In this document: in pieces, positions 53,177 through 63,700 of the stretch
How the letters are laid out: every line of letters starts with the position of its first letter
Position numbering within the stretch: position 1 is the stretch's first letter
Origin: JAUMBM01 sp964441755
GTDB taxonomy: Bacteria > Bacteroidota > Bacteroidia > Chitinophagales > Saprospiraceae
Assembly: GCA_964441755.1 (NCBI GenBank)
Contig: CAYTVG010000002.1
Span: forward strand, 186,001 to 250,000
Reading direction: 5' to 3'
Length of the DNA: 64,000 bases
Notes under the pieces: model-generated
What the model saw: only the letters and a program-made list of their open reading frames with translations
Databases searched by the model: none
What the model was told of the DNA's origin: nothing
Position numbers and translations under genes: made by a program

Positions 53177-54832
53177 TTATCTCCCAGCCGGTTGGCGGTG
53201 CAGAAAATCCTCCCACGGCCGTGTGTTCAGACAGTCAGCAGGGCTTAGCCCGCCCTTACGGGCAGCCATGACGCCATACCTGATATCCCGTATACCTTCC
53301 CGGCTGTGGGCATCAGGATTGATGCTTATGGCTACGCCTTTCTCACAAGCATAGGGAATCCAGCTCCAGTCTATGTCCAGCCGATAGGGATTGGCATTCA
53401 GCTCGATCGCAACGCCATTGGCTGCGCAAGCATCAATGATTTTTACAAAATCGACCGGATACCCTTGTCGGGAAAGCAGGATTCTGCCCGTAGGATGGCC
53501 GAGAATAGACGTATAGGGATTTTCGATGGCTCCAATGAGCCGGCGGGTGGCCTTATCAATGTCCATGCGAAGATTTGCATGGATGCTGGCGATGACAAAA
53601 TCAAATCCGGCCAGTAGTTCATCACTGTAATCGAGCCTGCCGTCTGAAAGTATATCGCACTCTATGCCCTTGAGTATTTTAAAATCATTATATTTGTCGT
53701 TGAGTGCGTCAATGGCTGCCCATTGAGCGCGCACCCGTTCTTCGGAGAGCCCGTTGGCATAAAAAGCTGATCGGGAGTGGTCGGTAATACCAATATACTC
53801 GTAGCCCAGTGAACGAGCATACTCAGCCATTTCCGATAGCGAATGCAGGCCATCGCTATCAGTTGTGTGGCAATGAATGACACCTCTTATGTTGGCTTCT
53901 ACGATCAGCGAGTCGGGGTAGGGGATTGTCAGGGAGGCAGCATTTTCCCGCAACTCAGGAAGCAGGAACGGCAGCCCGGCCAATGTAAATACGTCATCTT
54001 CATGCTGCAGGCCCCGGAAATCCAGCCCGGGATTACGGGCGACAAAAGCTTTCAGAAATTCATCACTACCGGTGTATTTAAACAATTTGGATCCGAAAGA
54101 GCCGGCTTCAGTGAAAAAGATTGTGAGCGGGTATCCTTCCGGGCTTACACCCTTGATTTTGTCTTCCTGCTGTTCGAGTACCGTAAATAAGGCAGAAGCT
54201 GCCAACAACGGCAGCGCAGCGCGGTCACCGATGAGCCAGCTAATCTCCTCCTGTATTGGATGGCGCCGGCGGAAAGCGCCGGTGAAAGAAACAGGTATTT
54301 CCTCCGGCAGCAGCTGCCGGAAGGCTTCGTCCAGCCGAAGAGCCTCCGGCTCGAGGACGGCAAATAAAAACTGGTGTCGGCTTTTTTGAAAAAAAATAAG
54401 CTTTTCGGCAAGATCAGCCTGCGTTTTTTTGCCAAAACCCTTAAGCTCGAGCAGCCTGTTTTCGTTGATGGCATATTGAAGCTCGCCGATAGATTCAACG
54501 CCCAGTTCGGTCCACAATACCCGTAATTTCTTGGGCCCTAATCCGGGTACTGTCAACAACTCCTGAATACCCACCGGCGTTTTCTCCCGGTACTGCTCCA
54601 ACAAGGCCAGCTTGCCGGTAGATACCAGTTCGACTATTTTTTCGCTGATAGCTTTGCCCACCCCGGGGATGGCTGACAGCTCTGCCGCATCCAGCCCCGC
54701 CAACGGCTGCTCAATCTTTCGCAGGCTGATATAGGCATTCTGATAGGACTTGATCTTGAACGGATTCTCCTCGTAGAGCTCCATGATTTCTGCCAAATCC
54801 CTGAAGGTGCGTGCAATGTCGCGGTTGGTCAT
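53177..54832 (-). CDS. polX: PolX-family protein: degenerate polymerase, intact PHP domain
   Basis: A 551-residue PolX protein. The 8-kDa domain and two HhH motifs are present (IPGVGKAISEKI about 55-66, VPGLGPKKLRVL about 95-106). The Pol beta-like palm follows, but where active PolX reads GSxRRxxExxxDxD this protein has TGAFRRRHPIQEEISW (184-199): both Asp are replaced (E196, S198), and the third metal Asp position is Thr (about T237). The C-terminal PHP domain (about 315-545) keeps its metal motifs: HCH, ITDHS, KGIECD, ASIHAN, LGHPTGR and NPDAHS. It is probably a 3'-5' exonuclease/phosphoesterase without polymerase activity. Start ATG 54832 leaves an 11-bp gap to the FAH gene. Confidence 0.9.
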   Translation of the reverse strand: MTNRDIARTFRDLAEIMELYEENPFKIKSYQNAYISLRKIEQPLAGLDAAELSAIPGVGKAISEKIVELVSTGKLALLEQYREKTPVGIQELLTVPGLGPKKLRVLWTELGVESIGELQYAINENRLLELKGFGKKTQADLAEKLIFFQKSRHQFLFAVLEPEALRLDEAFRQLLPEEIPVSFTGAFRRRHPIQEEISWLIGDRAALPLLAASALFTVLEQQEDKIKGVSPEGYPLTIFFTEAGSFGSKLFKYTGSDEFLKAFVARNPGLDFRGLQHEDDVFTLAGLPFLLPELRENAASLTIPYPDSLIVEANIRGVIHCHTTDSDGLHSLSEMAEYARSLGYEYIGITDHSRSAFYANGLSEERVRAQWAAIDALNDKYNDFKILKGIECDILSDGRLDYSDELLAGFDFVIASIHANLRMDIDKATRRLIGAIENPYTSILGHPTGRILLSRQGYPVDFVKIIDACAANGVAIELNANPYRLDIDWSWIPYACEKGVAISINPDAHSREGIRDIRYGVMAARKGGLSPADCLNTRPWEDFLHRQPAGR

Positions 54833-54843
54833 GATGAGCGCGC

Positions 54844-55467
54844 TTAGCGTATTTCGCATTGCAGCATACGCTGACTGCCAGCCTTAGTGACAATAAAGCC
54901 TTCGAGCACATCGCCAGGCTGCACAGGGCCTACGCCGGCGGGTGTGCCGGTATAGATGAGGTCACCCATCTGCAGTTTGAAGTACTGAGAAACGAAGACG
55001 ATGAGCTGATCAAAGGAGAAAAGCACATCCTTAGAGAATCCGTGCTGTACGGTCTGACCATTCTTACTGAGCATAAACTCGATATTGTCCTGATCGGGAA
55101 GTTCCTGCACACTGATAAACTCGCTGAGTGCGGCAGAGCCGTCAAATCCCTTGGCCAGTTCCCAGGGATGCCCCTTAGCTTTGAGTGCTGCCTGCACGTC
55201 ACGTGCGGTAAAATCAATACCGAAAGCAATCTCCTGATAGTATTCGCGGGCAAATTCAGGCTGCACGTGACGGCCGTTTTTGCATATTTTTAGTACGATT
55301 TCCCCTTCATAGTGGAGATCCTTGGTGAATTCGGGATAGTAGAGCGGTTTATCGTTGATGAGCAGTGCTGTAGCCGGCTTCATGAAGACGATGGGCTGCT
55401 CAGGTATCGCATTATTGAGCTCGCGGGCGTGCTCGGCATAGTTGCGGCCAATACAAAGTATTTTCAT
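54844..55467 (-). CDS. fumarylacetoacetate hydrolase-family protein
   Basis: A 207-residue FAH-fold enzyme. The start MKILCIGRNYAEHARELNN is typical of small FAH proteins such as YcgM/FAHD1. The metal-binding motif appears as HYEGEIVLKI (H and two acidic residues), and the C-terminal QLGDLIYTGTPAGVGPVQPGD equivalent is complete. Relatives hydrolyse acylpyruvates or decarboxylate oxaloacetate; the substrate here is unknown. It lies between trpS (10 bp upstream) and polX (11 bp downstream), so the three are probably co-transcribed. Confidence 0.92.
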   Translation of the reverse strand: MKILCIGRNYAEHARELNNAIPEQPIVFMKPATALLINDKPLYYPEFTKDLHYEGEIVLKICKNGRHVQPEFAREYYQEIAFGIDFTARDVQAALKAKGHPWELAKGFDGSAALSEFISVQELPDQDNIEFMLSKNGQTVQHGFSKDVLFSFDQLIVFVSQYFKLQMGDLIYTGTPAGVGPVQPGDVLEGFIVTKAGSQRMLQCEIR

Positions 55468-55477
55468 TTGCAGGTAG

Positions 55478-56473
55478 TTATACGTTTTGTAAACCAGTGA
55501 GTTCCTTGACTTCCAGCAGTGTCTTGTGCGCGCGCTTCCGGATGTTGGCGGCACTTTCCCGAATCATTTCTTTGACAGCTTTTTTATTGGCCATAAGCTC
55601 AGCTTTGCGGGCCACACAGGGGGCACTGATGCTAATGAGCCCATCGGCGACTGCCTCCTTAAGATCAACGTATTTGAGAGCTCCTGAGCGATAATCGTCC
55701 ATGAGAGCATCGTGTGCCTCGAAGGACTGACAAGCCCTGAGCAGTAAAAACAAGTTGGCCACGCCAACGCTCATTTCGGCTGCAGACTGGCCGGTATCGG
55801 TGACGGCAGAGCGCACTTGTTTACGAATGCGATCAGGATCTGCAAACAGGCTGATGTTGTGTTTTTCACCCAGGCTGGCACTCATTTTGCGGCCGGGATC
55901 AGCCGTTGACATGATTTTGGGCGTTTCTGTAAACAGGGGCTGCGGTATGATGAAGTAGTCCCTGCCTATGACATTGTTGAACCTTTCAGCAATGTTGCGG
56001 GCCAGTTCAAGATGTTGTTCCTGATCTTTTCCGACAGGCACATAATCAGCCTGGTACACCAGAATATCAGCAGCCTGCAGTACCGGATAGGTAAAAAGCC
56101 CTACAGAAATGAAGCTCTCATCACCATGGGTTTCGACCTGTTGACTTTTATCTTTAAACTGTGTCATGCGCGTGACCTGACCATAGCTGGCGAAGCAGTT
56201 CAGTATCCAGTTGAGCTCCGTATGTTCAGGCACCATAGACTGAATAAACAAGGTCTCCGGTTTTATCCCCACGGCCAGCAGGTTGAAGATGAGATCCCAG
56301 CTGTTTTCCCGCAGTTTTACAGGATTATAGGGCATGGTCATAGCGTGGTAGTCCACCACGCAATAATAGCAGGTATAGGTTTCCTGGAGTCGCAGCCAAT
56401 TTTCAACAGCTCCAAAATATCTGCCAAAATGCAAGTTACCGGTTGGCTGTATGCCGGATAAGATTGTTTTCAT
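55478..56473 (-). CDS. trpS: tryptophanyl-tRNA synthetase
   Basis: A 331-residue class Ic synthetase. The HIGH-type motif is GNLHFGRYFGAVENW (12-26), and KMSAS replaces KMSKS, as is usual for bacterial TrpRS. The ATG at 56473 (MKTILSGIQPTG) is the conserved start; a longer in-frame extension upstream overlaps dapF and the promoter and is rejected. An exact -7 box TACATTTG is 17 nt upstream. First gene of the trpS-FAH-polX unit. Confidence 0.96.
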   Translation of the reverse strand: MKTILSGIQPTGNLHFGRYFGAVENWLRLQETYTCYYCVVDYHAMTMPYNPVKLRENSWDLIFNLLAVGIKPETLFIQSMVPEHTELNWILNCFASYGQVTRMTQFKDKSQQVETHGDESFISVGLFTYPVLQAADILVYQADYVPVGKDQEQHLELARNIAERFNNVIGRDYFIIPQPLFTETPKIMSTADPGRKMSASLGEKHNISLFADPDRIRKQVRSAVTDTGQSAAEMSVGVANLFLLLRACQSFEAHDALMDDYRSGALKYVDLKEAVADGLISISAPCVARKAELMANKKAVKEMIRESAANIRKRAHKTLLEVKELTGLQNV

Positions 56474-56490
56474 CAGGAAACATTTTGGGG

Positions 56491-56498
56491 CAAATGTA
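56491..56498 (-). promoter_or_regulatory. trpS: -7 box of trpS (TACATTTG)
   Basis: An exact TAnnTTTG on the - strand, 17 nt before the trpS ATG and 37 bp after the dapF stop codon. Confidence 0.65.
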
Positions 56499-56534
56499 GC
56501 TATTTTGGTGATTTTGTAAAAGGAATGTTCGAGG

Positions 56535-57329
56535 CTACCTGTCCACGCAGATACTACCAGTAAACACCATTCGGGCAGGGCCACACAGCCATATAGCCGA
56601 AAATCCCGCTTCGTCGGCCTGAAACCTGACTGCCAGCCGACCACCTTTTACCTGCACCGGCAGGCTGTAGGTGCCTGACAGGTGCATTTTATGTGCCCAG
56701 GCGAGCACGGCAGCGGTGACACCTGTACCGCAGGCCAGGGTTTCTGCTTCGACACCGCGCTCATAGGTGGCTACTACTAAACCTTCTTTTTCTGCCTGAA
56801 CAAAATTGACGTTAATACCCTGTGCCCGGTAAGCCTCACTATTGCGAACAGCCCTGCCAGATTGTTCGACATCAACCTGTTGCAGGTCGTCAACAAAACA
56901 CACATAGTGAGGAGATCCTGTGTTGAGTACGTATGCGCCTATGCCGTCCGGATCAATCGCAGCAACATCCTGCATTTTTAATTCGACCCAGCCACTGCTG
57001 TTTATCCGGGCTTCATGCAGACCATCTGCAGCACTGAAAGTACAGTGATTGTCAATGATTCCAAGTTTTTTGGCAAAAGCAACGATGCAACGGCCTCCAT
57101 TCCCGCAAAGGGTACTCTCACGGCCATCCGAGTTGAAATACCGCATGCCAAAATCCGCGGCCTCTGTTGCTTTTTCCAGCAATATGAGCCCGTCTGCTCC
57201 AATGCCAAAGTGTCTGTCGCACCAGGAAGCTATGAGCGCTTGTCGATCCCGGACAGGGAATACAGCTGTTCGATTATCAAGCAGTATGAAGTCGTTTCCG
57301 GCACCTTCATATTTGAAAAATGTGAACAT
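56535..57329 (-). CDS. dapF: diaminopimelate epimerase
   Basis: A 264-residue cofactor-independent racemase that converts LL- to meso-diaminopimelate for lysine and peptidoglycan. The two catalytic cysteines are C75 (STLCGNGGR) and C200 (ETLACGTG). The N-terminal FFKYEGAGNDFILLDNR and the internal repeat are typical. The length is normal. It has a 61-bp gap to trpS, which has its own promoter; the promoter of dapF itself is not obvious. Confidence 0.97.
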   Translation of the reverse strand: MFTFFKYEGAGNDFILLDNRTAVFPVRDRQALIASWCDRHFGIGADGLILLEKATEAADFGMRYFNSDGRESTLCGNGGRCIVAFAKKLGIIDNHCTFSAADGLHEARINSSGWVELKMQDVAAIDPDGIGAYVLNTGSPHYVCFVDDLQQVDVEQSGRAVRNSEAYRAQGINVNFVQAEKEGLVVATYERGVEAETLACGTGVTAAVLAWAHKMHLSGTYSLPVQVKGGRLAVRFQADEAGFSAIWLCGPARMVFTGSICVDR

Positions 57330-57578
57330 GATTTGTTTGGTTTATCATCCTCTTAATCCACTTTACGCAACACACATTTCTTTTGAGGAGTAGATTGTTC
57401 AACAGGGGCGGCAAGCACAAAAATGCAATTATTTGGACATATTTTTTGCGGACTTATTTAAAAAAATAACAGCAAAATTTATTTCTGTTAAAAAATATAA
57501 AAACGAGGAAACTTTAAAAACAATATAGTTTCCTGTGCGTTGTTAGGATTGTTTACTATAAATAACGAACAACTTTCA

Positions 57579-58232
57579 ATGAGTGACAAACAAAATATTG
57601 TAGAAGAGGCAATAAAGGTGTTTTTACAGTACGGTATTCGGAGTGTTACGATGGATGACCTCAGCAGGTTGTTGTCGATATCCAAAAAGACCCTTTATCA
57701 GCACTTTACAGATAAAGAATCACTCATCATAGCTGCGCTGGAAACGCATCGTTGCGGAGTCAAGGCTATGCTGGAGGAAGCCAGAAAAATTGCGCAGGAT
57801 CCCATACAAGAACTGCTGATATTCAGCCAATGGGAGCAGTATGCCACCAACCAGGTGCCTCCGGTTGTCATATTCGATCTAAAGAAATATCACCCTGCTA
57901 TCTGGAAATCAGTGCTTGAGCAGGAATTCAACTACAGCCGTAGCTGGTTGCATGAAAACCTTGAAAAGGGTATAGAACAGGGTTTGTACCGCAATGATAT
58001 ATCCACAGATATTGTTGTCCGATTGTATTTGGCGCAGCGGGAAGGGATGCTGCAAGATTATATATTTCCGGATTCATCCGGGTTGCTGGCCGATTCCATC
58101 TCGGTCAGCGATGATTTGTTTATCCGGGGTATTGCAACTGAGCTGGGGCTCGAACGGCTGCTTTTGTACAAACAACAGGTACTTCCTTCACTAATTGATA
58201 TTCGTAATAGTAATCCTCAAAAAAATCAATGA
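57579..58232 (+). CDS. TetR/AcrR-family regulator of the efflux operon
   Basis: A 217-residue regulator. The N-terminal helix-turn-helix (about 5-50; VFLQYGIRSVTMDDLSRLLS then KTLYQHFTDKESL) is TetR-like; the rest is a helical ligand/dimer domain with segments WEQYATNQVPPVVIFDL and REGMLQDYIFPD. The start ATG 57579 (MSDKQNIVEEAIKVF) is chosen over an upstream TTG. The stop codon overlaps the tolC-like start (ATGA), so it heads the efflux operon and probably represses it. No operator repeat was identified. Confidence 0.92.
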   Translation: MSDKQNIVEEAIKVFLQYGIRSVTMDDLSRLLSISKKTLYQHFTDKESLIIAALETHRCGVKAMLEEARKIAQDPIQELLIFSQWEQYATNQVPPVVIFDLKKYHPAIWKSVLEQEFNYSRSWLHENLEKGIEQGLYRNDISTDIVVRLYLAQREGMLQDYIFPDSSGLLADSISVSDDLFIRGIATELGLERLLLYKQQVLPSLIDIRNSNPQKNQ

Positions 58233-59617
58233 TGCAAGAACAAAAAATGCCGGCCGATGACGGGCGGTGGCTTAGATCTGTGAGCCGACTGCTGTGGTTG
58301 TTGTTCCTGCCTTTCTCCTGGGTAGCAGCTACGGCTCAGCCAGTCCAGCAGCTAAGCCTGTCAGATTGTCTGACCTACGCTTACAACAACAGCGCACGCA
58401 TACAAAAGGCGAGGCTTGAGGCGCAGCGTGGAGAGTTGCAGGTAAAGCAGCTAACAGCTGACGGTCTTCCTCAACTGAGCGCTTCGGGGCAGGTCAATTA
58501 CAACCCGACCCGACAGGTTATTTTCTTTCCGGACTTCCTCAACGGGCGTCCTGACGAACTGACAGCAGTTACGGTCGGGACGGCCTGGAGTTCGCAGGGG
58601 AGTATCAACCTACAGCAGCTTGCCTACAGCCCGTCCTACAATGTAGCCAAGCGTGCTGCACTGGCCTCTAGGGAATTTTATCAGCTGATGGTAGAAAAAA
58701 CGGCTGAAGACCTCATGCTTGATATAGCCAAGCTCTATTACGGTGTACAGATGATCGAGCAGCAGCGGGCACTTCTGTCGGCCAACCTCGATCAGGTAGG
58801 GGCACTCATCAGGATTGTACAGGCGCAGGTAGACAATGGCTTTGGCCGGCAGATTGAGCTTGACCAGCTGCTGGTGAGTCGCTTCAATCTGCAGACGCAG
58901 CTCGACGACCTCAATCTGGTATTTGAGCAGCAGGTCAATATGCTCAAGTTTTCCATGCAAATGCCCCTGGAAACCTCGCTGATGCTCACGGATACGCTCA
59001 GTGAAGCCTATCAGCTGCCAGTTTTGGCAGCCATTACGCCTTCATTTGCCGGGCGCATGGACTTTTCGGTGCTTGATAAACAGCGGCAACTGCACGAGCT
59101 GAACCGACTGCGCTACAAGGCTGATAACCTGCCTTCGCTGTCGCTGTTTGCCAACCTCAATGTACTTGCACAGGCAAGCACTTTCGGGGATTTCACAGCA
59201 TCACGCTCATGGGCAGATTTCAGCAGCGTGGGACTGAGTATAAGGGTTCCTATTTTTGATGGCTTCCGCCGGAAGAGCCTCATTGGGCAGGTGGACATCG
59301 ATCTGTCGCAAAATGCGCTGGATCGGCGACTTGCAGAGGAAAGCTTTCGGCTTCGCTACCAGAATGCCCGCCTGAACCTGCAATCTAATCTCAACAAACT
59401 TGAACCGCTGCGCCGCAACCGGGGACTGGCAGAGCAGGTCTACCAACAGGCCAGCCAGCGCTACCAGCAGGGGATTGCTCCCATAACCGAAATGGTCAAC
59501 GCCGAAACCTCCATGCGCGAAGCACAAGCCAACATGCTGCTGGCGCTTTTTCAGGTAAAAATGGCCGAACTGGAACTGCTGGATATCAATGGCCAGCTTC
59601 GTCAAATGATCCGCTAA
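58229..59617 (+). CDS. TolC-family outer-membrane efflux protein
   Basis: A 462-residue outer-membrane channel of a tripartite pump. A signal peptide (about 20-40, ending ATAQP) follows an unusually long polar start. Two similar OEP halves are visible: SLSDCLTYAYNNSARIQKARLEAQ at the N-terminal half and LAEQVYQQASQRYQQGIAPI at the second, each with long coiled-coil helices. The gene overlaps the TetR stop by 4 bp and is followed after 26 bp by the membrane-fusion gene. Confidence 0.93.
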   Translation: MMQEQKMPADDGRWLRSVSRLLWLLFLPFSWVAATAQPVQQLSLSDCLTYAYNNSARIQKARLEAQRGELQVKQLTADGLPQLSASGQVNYNPTRQVIFFPDFLNGRPDELTAVTVGTAWSSQGSINLQQLAYSPSYNVAKRAALASREFYQLMVEKTAEDLMLDIAKLYYGVQMIEQQRALLSANLDQVGALIRIVQAQVDNGFGRQIELDQLLVSRFNLQTQLDDLNLVFEQQVNMLKFSMQMPLETSLMLTDTLSEAYQLPVLAAITPSFAGRMDFSVLDKQRQLHELNRLRYKADNLPSLSLFANLNVLAQASTFGDFTASRSWADFSSVGLSIRVPIFDGFRRKSLIGQVDIDLSQNALDRRLAEESFRLRYQNARLNLQSNLNKLEPLRRNRGLAEQVYQQASQRYQQGIAPITEMVNAETSMREAQANMLLALFQVKMAELELLDINGQLRQMIR

Positions 59618-59643
59618 TTCTTTAAGCTTGTATCACTCCTAAT

Positions 59644-60705
59644 ATGAAAAAAGTAATTAATCTGCTTATTTGGACCGGTCTCATTGCTGTTGTAGCTGCC
59701 GGGATCTACTGGAAACTCAATTCCAACAAAAAGGTAATTGACGAACGTGCTCAGGCTGCGCAGGTACGCAACACGTCCGTACTGGTTACTACCATAAAAC
59801 CTGAAAAACGTGCTTTGGGGGGAGATTTTTCCCTTATCGGTACGCTGCGTCCGGCGCGTGAGCTGGCCGTAATGTCAGAAGTCGGTGGCAGACTCACCCA
59901 GGTGAATTTTGAAAACGGTTCTTCTGTCAGGAAAGGCTACGTACTGGCAGTGGTCGACAATGACCTCATCAGCCGGCAACTGGCCATTGCTCGTGTCAAT
60001 CTTGACAAAGCAGGCAGAGATACTGACCGCCTCGCAAATCTTGCTTCTACCGGAGGCGTACCCCAGCAACAGCTTGAAGATGCCCGCAATCAGGTGGAGA
60101 ATCTCAGGAGTCAGGTGTCTATACTGGAAAAACAGTTGGCCATGACTCAGATTGTAGCACCTTTTGAGGGCGTTATTACCAATAAAAGCGTGGAAACGGG
60201 AGCTTTTGCCAGCCCGGGGATGAAACTCGCGGATCTGGTGCAGGTTAGTAAGGTCTTTATGCGGGTCTATGCCACAGAAAGTCAGCTTACAGTACTGAAG
60301 ACCGGGCAGACAGTCAAGGTGATGATGGATCTGATGCCCGACAAACCAATCAGCGGCCGTATTAGTTTCATCGACGTAAAAGCAGACCCTTCTCAACGGT
60401 ATCTGGTTGAAATAGAAATGGCCAATCCGGGTAATTTTCGTGCAGGCATGAATGGTACGGTAACGTTTACACGACCTGTTGCACAGCCCGTACTGACTGT
60501 TCCGCGAGGCAGTATCGTAGGCAGCGTAAGAGATGCACACGTATACGTGATTCAGGGCGACAAAGCCGTATATCGCGCGGTGCAGGCTGGTGCAATATCC
60601 AATGATTATGTAGAAATCAAGTCGGGACTCACAGCAGACGAATGGGTCGTGCTCACTGGTCAGATTAACCTGAGCGATGGTGCTCAGGTAACGATTAGTA
60701 AGTAA
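59644..60705 (+). CDS. RND efflux membrane fusion protein
   Basis: A 353-residue periplasmic adaptor. One N-terminal membrane anchor (about 5-23) is followed by a barrel-sandwich/lipoyl half (ELAVMSEVGGRLTQVNFENG), a coiled-coil hairpin (about 115-170), a second lipoyl half (IVAPFEGVITNKSVETGAF) and beta-barrel/MP domains. This is the HlyD/AcrA order. It connects the TolC-like channel and the RND permease of the same operon. Confidence 0.94.
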   Translation: MKKVINLLIWTGLIAVVAAGIYWKLNSNKKVIDERAQAAQVRNTSVLVTTIKPEKRALGGDFSLIGTLRPARELAVMSEVGGRLTQVNFENGSSVRKGYVLAVVDNDLISRQLAIARVNLDKAGRDTDRLANLASTGGVPQQQLEDARNQVENLRSQVSILEKQLAMTQIVAPFEGVITNKSVETGAFASPGMKLADLVQVSKVFMRVYATESQLTVLKTGQTVKVMMDLMPDKPISGRISFIDVKADPSQRYLVEIEMANPGNFRAGMNGTVTFTRPVAQPVLTVPRGSIVGSVRDAHVYVIQGDKAVYRAVQAGAISNDYVEIKSGLTADEWVVLTGQINLSDGAQVTISK

Positions 60706-60736
60706 TTCAATTTTTCGTCCCCAAAAAAACAGTAAC

Positions 60737-63700
60737 ATGACCATTACGGAGTTATCCATAAAACGGCCGTCGCTCGTCATCGTATTCTTTCTGGTACTTG
60801 GCTTGCTGGGATGGTTCAGCTATTCGAAATTATCGTATGAGCTCATTCCCAAGTTTGATGCACCGGTAATGACAGCGACTACTATCTATCCGGGGGCGTC
60901 TCCGGCAGAGGTAGAGCAGTCCGTTTCCAAAAAAATTGAAGATGCTCTTTCCGGCCTCGAAAAGGTTAAGGGTATCAGAACCACCTCGCGTGAAAATTTC
61001 TCACTGGTGGTAGTAGAGCTGGCACAGGATGCAAAGCCCGATCTTATCCTGCAGGATGCGCAGCGCAAAATCAATGCAATTGCTGCAGAGCTGCCTGAAG
61101 ATGCCAAAGCCCCGGTGCTGGGCAAATTCAGCTCTTCGGAATTTCCGATTATGAACATTGGTGCCTTTGCAGATATGCCTGCCACCGCTTTTTATGATCT
61201 GGCTAAAAACAGGATTGTCCCAAGTCTTTCTACCATCGACGGGGTGGCGAAAGTGTCTATCGTAGGGGGGCAGGAGCGCGAAGTGCGTATCAATGTCAAC
61301 CGTGAAAAGCTGGAGCTCTATCGCATCAATATGCTGCAGGTGGTACAGGCGGTGCGCGCTGCCAACCTGGACTTTCCTACGGGTAAGGTCAAGAACGAAG
61401 GCGGGCAGATTACCGTCCGCCTGGCAGGTAAGGTAGAGGCAGTGGACCAGCTGCGCGAGCTGGTCGTGGCCACCAATCCGCAGACCAATTCGGGCGTTCA
61501 ACTGGGTGAAATTGCTGAGATCACGGATAGTGCAAAAGAAGCGACGGATCTGAGCCGTGTCGATGGTCGGGATGCACTGGGTATACTTATCCAGAAGCAG
61601 TCTGATGCCAATGCTGTAGCAGTGAGTGAGGAGGTCAAGGTGAGTCTGGACAAGCTGGCCAAACAGTACGAAAAGGAAGGCCTCAGCTTCAGCATTGCCA
61701 ATAACTCCAGTGATTTTACGCTGGATGCCGTTGATGCCGTAGTGCATGACCTGGGTATAGCTGTCATTTTGGTGGCTGCGATCATGCTGCTTTTCCTGCA
61801 CAGCTTCCGCAACGCTGTCATAGTGATGCTTGCGATTCCGACCTCCCTGCTGTCGACCATGATATTGGTGTATGCTTTTGGATTTACGCTCAACCTGATG
61901 ACACTGCTGGCTATGTCGCTGGTGGTAGGTATCCTGGTTGACGACTCCATTGTGGTACTTGAAAATATTTACCGGCACCTGGAGATGCGTAAAAAACCCA
62001 TGCAGGCTGCGTTGGACGGTCGAAACGAAATTGGCTTTACCGCCCTGGCCATCACGCTGGTGGATGTCGTTGTATTCTTGCCTATTGCGCTCTCAGGGGG
62101 TATCGTCGGTATGATTATGCGACAGTTTGCACTGGTAGTCGTATTCTCTACCCTGATGTCGCTGGTAGTTTCCTTTACGCTGACGCCCATGCTGGCTTCG
62201 CGTTTTTCCAAATTGGCTCACCTCAGCAATGCCACACTCATGGGCAGCATACTGCTGCGATTTGAACGCGGGCTCGATGCGTTGTCCGATGCTTATGTCG
62301 GACTGCTCAAGTGGTCATTGCGGCGCTGGTATGCAGTGCTGATCATTGCCTTTGCGCTGTTTTTCTGGTCCTTCTCGCTGGTGAGCAACGGCTACATCGG
62401 CACGGCCTTTATATCCAACAGTGACCGCGGGGAGTTTATTGTAAAAGTAGAGCTGCCCAAGGAGGCTACGCTGGAGGCTACCAATCAGGTAGTACATAAA
62501 GTGGAACAATACTTATTTGCCAAACCGGATGTTAAGGGTGTTTTCTCTACCATTGGCCGGACAACGGATGCTGTGGGAGCATCCAATCTGAATAATCTGG
62601 CTGAGATTCAGGTGAAACTCGTAGAGGGTGACAAGCGGGAACTGAGTTCGGATTTTTACGCCCGCAACGTCAAAAATGAACTTGAGATGCTGCTGCCGGG
62701 TGTAAAAGTATCATCAGGCCTGGTTTCTTTCTTTGGAGGAGCGGATCAGGAGCCGGTTCAGGTGATTGTAAGTGCCACTGATGTATCGCTGGCCCGCGAC
62801 TATGCCAACCAGCTGCTTGGCTGGTTGCGGCAAACGCCGGGTGCAGTAGAAGCCAAGCTCAGCTACGAGGAGGGCAATCCGGAGATACGGGTCAATATTC
62901 ATCGCGAACGTATGGCGGAGCTGGGGCTCAACATGCAACAGGTAGGTGCAACGATGCAGGCAGCCTTTAGTGGCAATACCGACGCCAAATTCCGCGATGG
63001 CAACAATGAGTACGATATTAACATCCGCTTTGACGAGTTTGACCGCCGCAACATAGAAGATGTGTCGGGCATCACTTTCAGCAATGCTTTTGGTCGAACG
63101 ATCAAGCTCAGCCAGTTTGCTGAAATCTCTCAAACGACGGGTCCCAGTTTGTTGGAGCGCAAAGATCGCGTACCCGCTGTTGTCGTTTCTTCCAAGGTGT
63201 TGGGAAGGCAGTCCGGGGACATAGGCGCTGAGATCCAGGCCAAGATAAAGGAGAATCCGCCACCTGCTGGTGTAAATATAGCGTATGACGGCGACCTGAA
63301 AGCACAGGAAGAGAGTTTTGGCAGCCTTGGACTGGCGCTGATCGCTGCTTTACTGTCTGTTTATTTCATTATGGTGGCATTGTACGACTCATGGGTGAGT
63401 CCGTTTGTTGTCCTCTTCTCTATCCCGATGGCCATGATCGGGGCATTTTTGGCGATGGCGCTGGCCATGAGTACGTTAGATATATTTTCCATCATGGGTA
63501 TTATTATGCTGGTGGGCCTGGTGGCCAAAAATGCCATCCTTTTGGTCGATTTTGCTACCCAACGCAAGCAGGAAGGCTACGGGCTGGCACGCTCTATCCT
63601 CGAGTCTGGCCGCCTGCGTCTTCGGCCAATTCTGATGACGACTATTGCGATGGTTGTCGGCATGTTGCCTATTGCCCTTGCCAAAGGGGCGGGTGCAGAG

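Noticed and set aside
56474..56644. N-terminal extension of trpS by 57 residues
   Set aside because: It would overlap dapF and the trpS -7 box; the family start is MKTILSGIQPTG.
59875..60780. Open frame of about 300 codons antisense to the membrane fusion protein gene
   Set aside because: Shadow of the MFP gene; no start context, promoter or domain.
61001..61978. Open frame of about 325 codons antisense to the RND permease
   Set aside because: It lies wholly within a well-defined gene on the other strand; rich in His and Gln as expected for a shadow frame.
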